Positions 10,501 through 17,281 of a stretch of DNA of 64,000 bases are shown here, piece after piece. The notes under the pieces are model-generated. The model saw nothing but the letters and a program-made list of their open reading frames with translations, was not told the origin of the DNA and did not search any database. The translations under genes and the position numbers were made by a program. Location of the stretch: positions 11,201,381-11,265,380 of the forward strand of contig NC_049979.1 in assembly GCF_000003815.2 (NCBI RefSeq). Direction: 5' to 3'. Positions within the stretch are counted from its first letter, which is position 1. Every line of letters begins with the position of its first letter. Source of the DNA: Branchiostoma floridae (lineage: Eukaryota; Chordata; Leptocardii; Amphioxiformes; Branchiostomatidae).

Positions 10501-12757
10501 TCCTGTTGTCTCACATTGTGTGCTCCTAATAGATAATACCATGAGAAAAAGATAATGAAGTTAAAGTGATTCAGATGTAACAATGCAGCATCAGTGATCT
10601 TGAGGTATATTCAGATATTATTGTGTTCAAGACAATCTGAACTTAAGACAGCCTCTATGAAGATGTTTTTTGACATGGCGGTATTACGGCTCCAGGTGGA
10701 AATGTGACAGTTGATGTTAGATCTTCTGAAACTTTAAATGAAAACATCTGTAACATGATCATCCTGACAGGTTATATGGGAGAAGGGTGGGGTCCTGTTG
10801 CCAGGAGACGTCCCCAGGATGTTCCAGCTGCCCAACAACTCCCTGGAGATCGAAGACGCGTCCATGAGCGACGCCGGGGAGTACACCTGCACAGCAAACA
10901 ACGGGGTCGGCGACCTGCAGAAGAGACTCGTCTATCTGGATGTTGATGGTGAGATGGCACAGCGACTACTGCGATTGCACAATGAGCAATATGACTGCTG
11001 TTGTTTCTAATTATTACTTCTGTGGAGCATATTTTGCTTGTGATGTGTGTGCAAATTTGATTTAGTTGTGTACTTGCCTCCTATCAACTTTCCTAGTTCT
11101 AAATGTACGTTCAAATGCTCTCTTATGGCAGATTGCAAGAAGCTCATGGGTTTTAAATGCTGTTTTCTCCAGTTTTGCATTTCGTTAATGGATCCTCATG
11201 CCACCTTTGCAAGTTATTTTCTGTCACTGAATGCTGATTATATCCCATCCCCCTCTGCAGTTGGGCTTGAGATCACCATACGGCCCAAGAACGCCACCAT
11301 CGTGGATGGGGAGACTCTGATCCTGATCTGCCGAGCCTCGGGCACACCAACTCCACAGGTGCGTATTTCTTTATTGTTTGAATACATGATGGCATCCATC
11401 TGTCTCGGAAGACAATGGTAGGCAGCCAGGGTGGGTTAGGCGACCTGTCTGCCTGGCCTGCACATGACTTTTAAGCTGAAGGAGAGGCGTACACTTCCTT
11501 TTCCACCCTCTCGTCTACTGGCACACTAAGTTCTACAGGGGCAAGAACTGCATGCAACGTGTAAGACGGTCCCAGCAGATGCAGGTTTGTTGTTTGGAGT
11601 TTCCGTCTCCTAGGAGGACTTCCGACCAAGGATGCAAGGGGTTACTCCTTTCCCTGACTCTTGTATAGCGGGTGCGTCATACCCGAACATGCCTTTATGG
11701 CCTGAATATGTAGCAACTAAATGAAATATCATTATTATCATTATTTGTTATCATTATTTTCCATTATCTTACAATCAAGAAACATGCATGGGAGTTCCAG
11801 GAACATAGCCATTATCATTTGCAATACTGACATTAGACTTGATGTCAAAATCATAATTCAGAAATCATCCAATGTGAAAACAAAATGAAGCAGCATTACT
11901 ATGAAAAAGAGGCAAAAAATTGAAGGATACGCTTTAAAATGAAAATCAAAGGACTGGCTAACCAAAAGAACGATGCAATCAAACGAAGTAGCAAAATTTT
12001 CTTTTTATAGAGTTGAGGAAAACCAGATACATAACGCTTCATGTAGTTAACACTGTTATTCCAAACAGGTGAGCTGGCTGAAGGAGGAGGGGCCCCTGCC
12101 TGAGGACAGGACACAGCTGGTGGCTAACGGAGACCTGCAGATCAGCCCTGTAGCCATGGAGGACAGCGGGCGGTACACCTGCATAGTGTCCAATGGCAGG
12201 GCTGCGATCACATCCAGTGCCTGGGTCACTGTGGAAGGTAAAGTTGTTTATTTCCTGGTCAGAATATCGGTTTTCATTTCTCCGCTGTATTATTGTTTAC
12301 TCAGACACCACTAATAAACCCAGTAGCCAGGCATTCCTGGCTAAAAGTTGTGTTCTTAGGAAAGGCATTTAACATCCTTACGACAGTTAGGGGTTGTAGA
12401 AAAGTGCATGAGGTGAAAGGAGAGGGATGGGCTCCACCTGCCAATACCATGCAAGCCAGAGACACAGTGGGTTAACATTTACCCACTGCCTCTATGGTCC
12501 TGTTAAGGTTTTGGGACAATTGCTTCTTTTCCAAGAAATTTTCAGTCAAGTATTTACCAGGTTGTTGAATAGGAAATTCTCTTTTTGTTACAGAGCAACA
12601 AATCAGTGAGACGTGTGTAGACAACGCAGAGCTGGCCAACTGTGAGCTGATCGCTAAGTTTGGTTTCTGTGACAACAATGACTACTACAAGCAGTTCTGC
12701 TGCCTCAGCTGCGCCAGGTACAGCAGACAGAGGAGAAAACCTGGGGAAGTCCCATAA
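1365..12757 (+). CDS. PAPLN: Papilin, C-terminal 831 residues (16 exons; 5' end outside window)
   Basis: Papilin is a secreted matrix/basement-membrane glycoprotein of the ADAMTS-like family. The joined CDS is 1365-1580, 2064-2333, 2526-2717, 2994-3161, 5721-5921, 6512-6574, 7277-7342, 7915-8091, 8518-8679, 9142-9283, 9492-9622, 10222-10319, 10771-10948, 11261-11358, 12069-12237, 12594-12757. Every junction has AG/GT borders and the phases agree throughout (2495 nt plus 1 nt from the upstream exon = 832 codons with stop). Modules by residue of this fragment: cassettes 1-162, Kunitz 1-3 163-349, acidic linker 350-392, Kunitz 4 393-451, cassette 452-505, Ig 506-777, PLAC 778-831. This order (Kunitz, Ig, PLAC) is diagnostic of papilin. 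TSP1 repeats expected upstream are not in the window. The first nine exons are all phase 1-1, so they could be skipped or shuffled without frame loss. The two linker exons are the least certain. Confidence 0.93.
2064..2333 (+). CDS. PAPLN: Papilin exon: Cys-rich cassettes 3-5
   Basis: The acceptor CCCTGTAG ends at 2063, the donor GTAGGA begins at 2334, phases are 1 and 1. Three tandem cassettes are visible: C-TDTEHGCCPDG, C-EWTTFGCCPDG and C-WTTEFGCCSDG. Cassette 5 is irregular: it lacks one residue before the GP and ends in DC instead of GC, so it is either drifting or specialised. A run DDPYSNAIIP separates cassettes 3 and 4. Together with the preceding exon this gives five cassettes in a row before the first Kunitz domain. 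Confidence 0.88.
2526..2717 (+). CDS. PAPLN: Papilin exon: Kunitz domain 1
   Basis: A whole Kunitz (BPTI-type) domain in one phase 1-1 exon; acceptor CCTTGTAG, donor GTATGC. All six Cys are in Kunitz spacing: C-x8-C-x15-C-x7-C-x12-C-x3-C, with the YYDA and WYGSCGGNGNRY cores. The P1 position (after the second Cys, GPC-S) is Ser, so a trypsin-type activity is not expected; small-residue P1 fits an elastase-like target or no protease at all. A short basic tail (KVNPRE) follows. Confidence 0.94.
2994..3161 (+). CDS. PAPLN: Papilin exon: Kunitz domain 2
   Basis: Acceptor GGTTGGCAG at 2993, donor GTAAGT at 3162, phases 1 and 1. It encodes a complete six-Cys Kunitz domain with the FVYGGCQGNQNRF core. 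P1 is Phe (GPC-F), which would favour chymotrypsin-like proteases if the domain inhibits at all. It is followed by the largest papilin intron in the window (2.56 kb), which ends in the 35-bp minisatellite. Confidence 0.95.
3232..3300 (-). repeat. LINE 3'-tail-like fragment
   Basis: Read on the minus strand, the stretch contains the phrase CCTACATACCAAATATCATTA followed by a TCCATC-like block. The same phrase recurs at 55275-55320 (+) next to an (ACAT)n tract and, as GATATTTGGT, at 53730 (-). This is the look of a dispersed retroelement 3' end. The family was not identified. Confidence 0.4.
4447..4640 (+). repeat. Possible degenerate MITE-like interspersed repeat
   Basis: It begins TACTGTAAATTCAT, then has a TTTCACAATTGGAGGC block and ends GTAAAACCACTGCTAAAATTT. 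This resembles a dispersed invertebrate repeat that starts and ends with TACTGTAA-like termini. The terminal inverted repeat is eroded here, so the call is tentative. Confidence 0.3.
5126..5720 (+). repeat. 34-35 bp minisatellite, 17 copies, made of 3' splice-site sequence
   Basis: Seventeen head-to-tail copies of a 35-bp unit (units 2, 5 and 8 are 34 bp) run from 5126 and end exactly at the 3' splice site of the Kunitz 3 exon. Each unit starts CAGATGTGTTGATGGTAACC and ends in a pyrimidine tract such as TGTTTCCCCTG, so each unit junction reads pyrimidines-CAG and looks like a complete acceptor. The last unit supplies the real acceptor at 5720. Variants alternate between CCTATGTTT and CCTGTGTTC, which suggests blockwise expansion. 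Copy number is likely polymorphic. Confidence 0.97.
5721..5921 (+). CDS. PAPLN: Papilin exon: Kunitz domain 3
   Basis: The acceptor is the last CCCCCTGCAG of the minisatellite; the donor is GTACGG; phases are 1 and 1. The frame ASIICDLP...GSCHGSIPRWYFD...FLYGGCRGNENRF...CQSTC holds all six Kunitz Cys. P1 is His (GSC-H), unusual for an active inhibitor. The exon ends in an acidic tail (EVMEVTNNE). No in-frame ATG lies near its start, so a simple ORF search misses it and reads a shifted frame instead. Confidence 0.93.
6512..6574 (+). CDS. PAPLN: Papilin exon: short acidic linker A (candidate)
   Basis: The 63-nt exon has acceptor CCGCACAG and a perfect donor GTAAGT, phases 1 and 1. It encodes VLEDVTQSPIFSDGSGSADE, an acidic Ser/Asp-rich spacer with no Cys. 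Evidence is limited to matching phase, splice sites and an open frame. The pyrimidine tract is weak, so it may be a cassette exon or a false call. Skipping it keeps the frame. Confidence 0.55.
7277..7342 (+). CDS. PAPLN: Papilin exon: short Tyr/acidic linker B (candidate)
   Basis: The 66-nt exon has acceptor CTGTACAG and perfect donor GTAAGT, phases 1 and 1. It encodes PFYEYEDDLFQPVPTVVYED. Tyrosines flanked by acids (YEYEDD, VYED) fit tyrosine sulfation sites in a secreted protein, which is an inference. With linker A it gives a 43-residue flexible spacer between Kunitz 3 and Kunitz 4. Skipping one or both preserves frame. Confidence 0.62.
7915..8091 (+). CDS. PAPLN: Papilin exon: Kunitz domain 4
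   Basis: Acceptor CTCATTCAG at 7914, donor GTACAT at 8092, phases 1 and 1. It encodes a complete six-Cys Kunitz domain with the FIYGGCRGNANNF core. P1 is Arg (GPC-R), the only one of the four with a basic P1, so this is the best candidate for real inhibition of trypsin-like proteases. The exon continues into an Ala-rich tail (GPAASA). Confidence 0.95.
8518..8679 (+). CDS. PAPLN: Papilin exon: Cys-rich cassette 6
   Basis: Acceptor ATTATCTCCAG at 8517, donor GTCAGC at 8680, phases 1 and 1. An N-terminal spacer (DLTIYVTDAPPSIQGSRDD) leads to a sixth cassette, C-GSSEWGCCQDGITFALGP-DKEGC. Trp replaces the usual Phe before GCC. This copy is separated from the other five by all four Kunitz domains, so the cassettes flank the Kunitz block on both sides. 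Confidence 0.88.
8777..8985 (+). repeat. 3' part of a tRNA-headed SINE family
   Basis: Contains the family signature CATGTAAAAGAACCCACCA followed by AAAGAGTAGGGT and a CAGTTTGTACT block. The same words recur at about 22940-23040 and 29098-29180. The tRNA-like head is missing, so the copy is partial. It lies in a papilin intron in sense orientation. Confidence 0.6.
9142..9283 (+). CDS. PAPLN: Papilin exon: Ig domain 1, first half
   Basis: Acceptor TTCAATCAG, donor GTATGT; phase 1 in, phase 2 out. It encodes ELGEILGPNIINTRPGSTVT then LSCHAES and TTTWSSR: strands up to the first Ig Cys and the core Trp of an I-set-like domain. The intron position (phase 2, after SPR) differs from that in Ig 2 and Ig 3. 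Confidence 0.9.
9492..9622 (+). CDS. PAPLN: Papilin exon: Ig domain 1, second half
   Basis: Acceptor AATGCCAG; the donor GTTGGT at 9623 is a weak match, but the phase (1 out) joins the next exon correctly, whereas the nearby GTAACC at 9627 would not. It encodes LEVVQVEPADSGTYTCLVTN, the D-x-G-x-Y-x-C motif of the F strand, then the G strand ending in LNVL. Confidence 0.86.
10222..10319 (+). CDS. PAPLN: Papilin exon: Ig domain 2, first half
   Basis: Acceptor TTTTTATCCCAG, donor GTACAC; phase 1 in, phase 0 out. It encodes VPTVIIPDQTNYVSRVGETT then RLDCRAEGTPTPQ, ending right before the core Trp strand. The GTPTPQ end is repeated in Ig 3 at the same intron position, a sign that Ig 2 and Ig 3 arose by tandem duplication. 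Confidence 0.92.
10771..10948 (+). CDS. PAPLN: Papilin exon: Ig domain 2, second half
   Basis: Acceptor CATCCTGACAG, donor GTGAGA; phase 0 in, phase 1 out. It encodes VIWEKGGVLLPGD, LPNNSLEIEDASMSDAGEYT and CTANNGVGDLQKRLVYLDVD, which gives the core Trp, the D-x-G-x-Y-x-C motif and the G strand. NNS is a possible N-glycosylation sequon. Confidence 0.93.
11261..11358 (+). CDS. PAPLN: Papilin exon: Ig domain 3, first half
   Basis: Acceptor CCCCTCTGCAG, donor GTGCGT; phase 1 in, phase 0 out, 98 nt exactly like the first half of Ig 2. It encodes VGLEITIRPKNATIVDGETL then ILICRASGTPTPQ. NAT is a possible N-glycosylation sequon. Confidence 0.93.
11415..11760 (+). repeat. Probable interspersed repeat in papilin intron
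   Basis: The block runs from a GGCAGCCAGGGTGGG start to an AT-rich ATCATTATTATCATTATTTG end. It is richer in GC than the intron around it, has no coding pattern, and ends in a simple ATT-type tail such as retroelements leave. No second copy was found in this window, so the call is tentative. Confidence 0.35.
12069..12237 (+). CDS. PAPLN: Papilin exon: Ig domain 3, second half
   Basis: Acceptor TTCCAAACAG at 12068, donor GTAAAG; phase 0 in, phase 1 out. It encodes VSWLKEEGPLPEDRTQLVAN, GDLQISPVAMEDSGRYTC and IVSNGRAAITSSAWVTVE. The exon opens with GTGAGC directly after the acceptor CAG, so the acceptor is back to back with a consensus donor (see findings). Confidence 0.93.
12594..12757 (+). 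CDS. PAPLN: Papilin last exon: PLAC domain and stop
   Basis: Acceptor TTTTTGTTACAG at 12593; in-frame TAA at 12755-12757. It encodes a PLAC (protease and lacunin) domain with six Cys: ETCVDNAELANCELIAKFGF, CDNNDYYKQFCCLSCARY, then a basic tail (SRQRRKPGEVP). A C-terminal PLAC domain is the hallmark of papilin, lacunin and ADAMTS-like proteins and confirms that the gene ends here. Confidence 0.95.
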
Positions 12758-14807
12758 ATACACTTCTACAGTCCTGCCTACTGAGAGGGAGGAACACTTT
12801 AATCTGTACTTAATCACAAGTGTGTATTAGTTAGTTAAGAAATACTTATGATCAGGTTAAGACCAATAATACAGTATCCTTGAGAGGTACAATGACACTA
12901 TAAGGATTGTGTACAAGCACATTTTCAGTTCTTTACTTTTTATCAGTCCTTTTTCTGTTGCCCTCTGGTCCAGAAATGACGAATGTCAAGTTAGAAACTT
13001 CTTGTTTGTTATTATTTGGTGCTGATGTACATGCCTTTTCCACAATAAGTCACCATGGTATCTGCAACAGCCCATGTTGCTAATATGGCCTGTATGGGAT
13101 ACTTGGTTTTACTGTGAGCTGACACTCCAATTGAAACTGATGCGACAAACTGGCCGATAAGTTGCTTAAGCACATGTAATGCATTACATTCCCCCTAAAC
13201 AACTGCACATACAAAGTATATGAAACACACATGCTTTCTTTTTATTTTTAATTTTTATTTCTGTTTTACAATCCAGATGAATATTAGAGGTTATCATAGT
13301 CTAGTCCTGACAATGCCACTTGATTTAGGGCCTTTGGGTGAACTGACAGTCAAAGAGAGACAGGAATATTCCAATATTCCTCCTTAAAAGTAGTTTATGA
13401 AGCCTGAGTCTTAAACTTGGTTGTGCTTTTTGAAAGGTGGGAAACTACATGTACATGTATGTTAGACATTGTAGTTAAACTTTGTTTCAGAATTTTTGTT
13501 GTTAGTATTGGCCTTGTAAGTAGGCTTCTACATTGGGCTTTTTTATCATAGTACACATAATACATGCTGTTTTCTGATTGTATGTCTGACTCAGATCTAT
13601 TGTTTACCGGCAATCAGAAAACGGTATTTGATGAATAGAACCAGAAACTCACAACTCATTAGCCAGCTAAAGAGGATAATCAATGATATACTAGTATGGT
13701 GCTACACAACATTTTACCTCTCAACATAATGCTATCAAATCAAGTAAAGGTGCAAAGCCGCAAATTGTAAGTAGTAGTATAATACATTGATGAAGGTTAG
13801 ACATTCAGGTAATAAGATTGATATGCCAAAAAGTAGTTTTGGAAAACCATATCCAGTTTCTAAAATCACATCCAGTTGCTTCAGTCACTGCTTTTTGCTG
13901 TACTGAGTATAATAACTGTACTGGCAAATTTGGATACAAGACTGACAACTGATCTGTGTGAACGCTCTTTTTTGAAAATTACTGAAAACAGAAATGCAAA
14001 CATAATACAAATGACGTTTGGTAAGGATTTATACGTATGCAAGGTGTTAATAGCAACAGTAACGTAGGGATTGTCTGTTTTCAGTCCATTGAATAGCTTT
14101 CAATAATGTATATTTTGTTTGGTTGTTTGATAATTGGATTGTATTTTGCTTTGACACAATGCTTGCAGTGTAGGCAGCTTGGTGAAATATACTTCATGTT
14201 GTTGATTTGTCATTGTATATAGCATGTCCGACAATCATTAAGCTCCACCATGATATGATTATTTTATACCACTATGTTGTTTGTTGATTAAGTTTTACTT
14301 TGAGTATTGATTTTATGCTCTCCATGACAAGTATGTATGACAACATTAATGGAATCATTTTATAGGGTCACAAGGAAAGAGGGCTTCAAATGAAAATAAA
14401 ACAATAGACTTGGTGTAACTGTCTTTCATTTCACTTTTTTCCATAAAGTGAGTCTCTTTTGACTTAAGTTTGATACCATGAGTTTTGTAAAAGTGAATTA
14501 CCATTAAAACTGCCCAAGTTCATGAAAGAACAAATAAAAACAGATCTCTTGGACTGTGCAGACAGGTGGACACTTAGACAGATTCTTAATGCTTGTGATA
14601 ATGAGAAAAATTAGTAAGTGACAACATTGGCCAGGTGGTCCTTCTGTAGAGGTGGCCACTTGTATCCAATATCATGTAGGTTTCACTGTAATTGCCCTAA
14701 TTCGTCTTATAAATCTTGCAAGAAATGTTACTTCTATCTACAGCATACTTCCAAACTACATGTGGAACTTCAGGACATGTCGGGAACAAAAGAAGATGCG
14801 ACTTGAT
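12758..14807. other. Convergent intergenic region holding both 3' UTRs
   Basis: Papilin (+) and DDAH (-) point at each other across 2.05 kb. Possible papilin poly(A) signals AATAAA lie at 14395-14400 and 14533-14538; possible DDAH signals (TTTATT on the + strand) lie at 13241-13246 and 13254-13259. If these are used, the two 3' UTRs overlap antisense by about 1 kb. The region is AT-rich with no ORF of interest and no clear repeat. Confidence 0.5.
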
Positions 14808-14909
14808 CTAAAAGAGAAGAGAGCAGCACGTCAGGCCAGCGTCCACTTTCCCCAGCTCTCCGATAGACCTCTGGACTCGCTGGTAGCCTCCCATGGTCTC
14901 TACAAACAC
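14808..14909 (-). CDS. DDAH: DDAH exon 5 with catalytic Cys and stop
   Basis: The transcript acceptor is a T-rich tract ending CCCAAAAG (14910-14911 complement) and the phase is 0. The 33 residues begin VFVETMGGYQRVQ and continue RSIGELGKVDAGLTCCSLLF, then TAG. This matches the DDAH C-terminal signature EL.KVDG.LTCCS. Cys269 is the expected nucleophile; Cys270 follows it, as in other DDAHs. Confidence 0.95.
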   Translation of the reverse strand: MFVETMGGYQRVQRSIGELGKVDAGLTCCSLLF

Positions 14910-17281
14910 CTTTTGGGAAAAAATTAATTTTGATTCAAGATTTGTTCATAGACATTTGCAGTGAATCAAATCAATTTTCAAAGGTTCAAGTTCGGTTGGT
15001 TTAAATCAACAGTATTGCACAATGACATTAAAACTTTATCCTGATGGTGACATTAGAAATGGACATCGAAACAGGATATGTCCCTTACAGACGGGGAAAC
15101 GGGGACTGTATAAGAAGTGATCTTGATCCAGTTTGGCTCAATGAGGAGGAGTTACTCCTCCACTGGTCATGACTCAAACGCTGTGTACAGTTGATTACAG
15201 GTTCAATGTACGGGAAAGCTAGCTCCTTGACAAACACAATGGACCACGACTTGACGTCTCTCCAAAAATATACCAAAATGTAAACTGAGGAGCACAGTCT
15301 CCAGATCTGCCTGTACCTGGTAACTCTTGGGATACTGTTGTTCCGTGCAGTGGACGATAGTGCCGTTGATGTGCAGGCAGTTGACACCATAGTGGTTGGG
15401 CACCCACAGGGGTTTATAGGTGTACTCACTCTTCTCACAAACAGCCTGGCAAAGATACAGGTACGGTCGTGTTATAAGAATGACTTGCCAAGAGAGAACA
15501 TATACATTACGTGCAGTGGTCGGTTTTTGTTGCCATCTTTGGAAGGATTTAATTCGAGCAGGGGTTGCTGGATTTGCGTTGTTTGGTATGTGCATGTATT
15601 TTTACACTACGTGCCACACTTTCGTATCACTTAGTCATCTGTGGCCTGGTATCCAGTCGTATTGTAGCTCCCGAGTCTCTTCTGTAATGCGTATTTGCGG
15701 AGAGGACAGAAGAGACTCGGAAGCCTGACTATCTCTGGTTTCAACTCAACTGGGAACAAACTTGACCACTTGCCAAAACAAACAAACAAGCACACCGAAA
15801 ACAATACCTTCGTTTTCACGAAGGTAAAGACATCCTCAAACACCAATGTCTTACCTCCCAGGCCGTTTTGCCCCACTTGTTCCTTGGCACGACCAGAGTT
15901 CCCGGCGCGGCCATACATAACATCCCCTTCAGATGGAACTCCGGCTCCTCCACGGGGATGGAGTGTACGGGGAACTCTGGGAAAGTCTCCGCCAGGATCT
16001 TGTGACCTGCAACGTTCGATTTGCTCGATATCCCAGCAAAAAACTCTTTACCTGAAAAGAATTGACAGTAGATAAGATGAGGAAAATTATGATAATCTAT
16101 ACATCTCTTGTTAACTTACCTTGTTAACTTTCAAGGTCTTCAACCAAAAACAACGGGTTGATCTGCAATACCAATGAAAACATGTAGGGGCGCAAGATCT
16201 AGTCACTTCATTCTCCAAATCCCAAAGCAACCCTTCCATAGATTCTTTGGTTGTATTGATAAACTATTACGTTACACTACCAGAAACAGTGTTGGTTTCA
16301 ACATAACTTCATCACAAACAGAAAACATGGATTTTTATTTTGTTTTATCATCTTCGTGAATTTGGACTGAAATTTGTAGTCTACATAACAGGGACTCGGG
16401 ACGAGGCGTCTACAGACAAATCTCTGTAGCCAGTAAAAGTGTGCAGCTAAGACAACTTAAGTCTACAGAGTACAGACTCGATTCTCACCTGTGAACAGCA
16501 CGTCCCCACCCTCCAGGATGGCTTTCTTGTCGAACATCCTGTGAGTTTTTATCCCGAGGGATTTCAAGCACTTCTCCACGGCGTCCACCTGCAAACAATA
16601 GACCACGCACATTTACCTCAACTTTTGCTAAGCAAAAGAATTACCCAAGGACGTTATATGAGATCATATAACGCCCTTGAATTACCATAACGTAAATATA
16701 NNNNNNNNNNNNNNNNNNNNNNNNNNNNNNNNNNNNNNNNNNNNNNNNNNNNNNNNNNNNNNNNNNNNNNNNNNNNNNNNNNNNNNNNNNNNNNNNNNNN
16801 CCAAAGTTATGAATAGCCTCGAAATCAAATCTCTGGCAACCGGACGATTTATGTACATGTGCAAAACCACTTGGTCCGACTATCCGGGTGGATCCGCACC
16901 TATATACTTTATAGTATACTGTATGGGTCATTCAAATCAATGCAATTACTCGCAGGAACTTTCTTATGATTTGACGAACAATACCTCTTTCCGCCTGGCC
17001 TTGCACGGAGGTCGCGTCATCAGCGCCTTATTGCCGACCACCACGCAGGTGTCTTCCACGAAGACACAGTCGGGCGTCTCCTCGTCCGCCGGCAGAACGG
17101 TCACGTCCAGCCCCAGGTCCCGCAGGGTCTGGGCGTACTCGGCGTGCTCCTCCCGCGCTCTCTTCACGTACACTTTGGTGTAGTCCTTAAAACCCTCGGA
17201 CTGCAGCCGTATGGAGTTCGGGATCTCCCGCACGATGGCCTGCGTGTAGCGCGGAAAGTTGAAGTCGGTGCCGTCGGACAT
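14808..17281 (-). CDS. DDAH: Dimethylarginine dimethylaminohydrolase (DDAH), complete, 5 exons, 274 aa
   Basis: DDAH hydrolyses asymmetric dimethylarginine and monomethylarginine to citrulline plus a methylamine, removing endogenous inhibitors of nitric oxide synthase; it is a cytosolic pentein-fold enzyme. The CDS in transcript order is 17281-16985, 16588-16489, 16051-15855, 15445-15317, 14909-14808 (825 nt). All introns are GT-AG with matching phase. Key residues: LPADEETPDCVFVED at 63-77 (substrate-binding acids), LEGGD at about 124-128, catalytic His172 in EFHLKG, and catalytic Cys269 in GLTCCSLLF at the C-terminus. Length is close to human DDAH1 (285). The DDAH1/DDAH2 split is vertebrate, so a numbered symbol is not justified. 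The terminal exon is short and its opposite strand holds a longer spurious ORF, so it is easy to miss. Confidence 0.96.
15317..15445 (-). CDS. DDAH: DDAH exon 4
   Basis: Acceptor TATCTTTGCCAG, donor GTACAG, both phase 0, 43 codons. It encodes AVCEKSEYTYKPLWVPNHYG, VNCLHINGTIVHCTEQQ and YPKSYQ. This lines up with the human DDAH1 segment around the VPDDIAANCIYLN and YPES motifs. Several extra Cys are present compared with the human protein. Confidence 0.92.
15671..15720. repeat. 15-bp inverted repeat with 20-nt loop in a DDAH intron
   Basis: The arms CCGAGTCTCTTCTGT (15671-15685) and ACAGAAGAGACTCGG (15706-15720) are perfect complements. The hairpin lies in the intron between DDAH exons 3 and 4. 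It could be a small terminal-inverted-repeat remnant. Confidence 0.85.
15855..16051 (-). CDS. DDAH: DDAH exon 3 with catalytic His
   Basis: Acceptor TCTTTTCAG, donor GTAAGA; phase 1 in, phase 0 out. It encodes GKEFFAGISSKSNVAGHKIL, AETFPEFPVHSIPVEEPEFH and LKGMLCMAAPGTLVVPR plus NKWGKTAWE. His172 in FHLKG corresponds to the catalytic His of human DDAH1 (HLKS). Confidence 0.95.
16489..16588 (-). CDS. DDAH: DDAH exon 2
   Basis: Acceptor TTGTTTGCAG, donor GTGAGA; phase 0 in, phase 1 out, 100 nt. It encodes VDAVEKCLKSLGIKTHRMFD then KKAILEGGDVLFT, with the conserved GGDVLF motif of the substrate pocket. Confidence 0.95.
16646..16679. repeat. 16-bp inverted repeat beside assembly gap
   Basis: CAAGGACGTTATATGA (16646-16661) and TCATATAACGCCCTTG (16664-16679) form arms with one mismatch and a 2-nt spacer. 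It sits in DDAH intron 1, 21 bases before the N run. Confidence 0.8.
16701..16800. other. Assembly gap, 100 N, in DDAH intron 1
   Basis: The run is exactly 100 N, the usual placeholder for a gap of unknown size, so the true intron length is not known. The coding exons on either side join in frame, so no coding sequence needs to be missing. Confidence 0.98.
16985..17281 (-). CDS. DDAH: DDAH exon 1 with start codon
   Basis: The chosen start ATG is at 17281-17279 (MSDGTDFNFPRYTQAIVREI), which matches the N-terminal length of other DDAHs (FGRATHAVVRALP in human). The donor is GTATTG, phase 0, after RRKE. The frame stays open upstream to an ATG at 17494, so a longer N-terminus cannot be excluded by frame alone (see findings). 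The substrate-binding block ends ...DCVFVEDTCVVVGNKALMTR. Confidence 0.94.

Noticed and set aside
14652-14927. A 91-codon + strand ORF ending LDSLVASHGLYKHLLGKN, after an acceptor-like CTACAG
   Set aside because: It looked like a last exon of an unknown gene, but it is the antisense of the DDAH terminal exon, whose GLTCCSLLF signature reads on the minus strand.
15203-15317. Read-through of DDAH exon 4 past 15317 as an alternative C-terminus
   Set aside because: It lacks the catalytic Cys signature, whereas splicing to 14909 restores it in frame; at most a minor intron-retention product.
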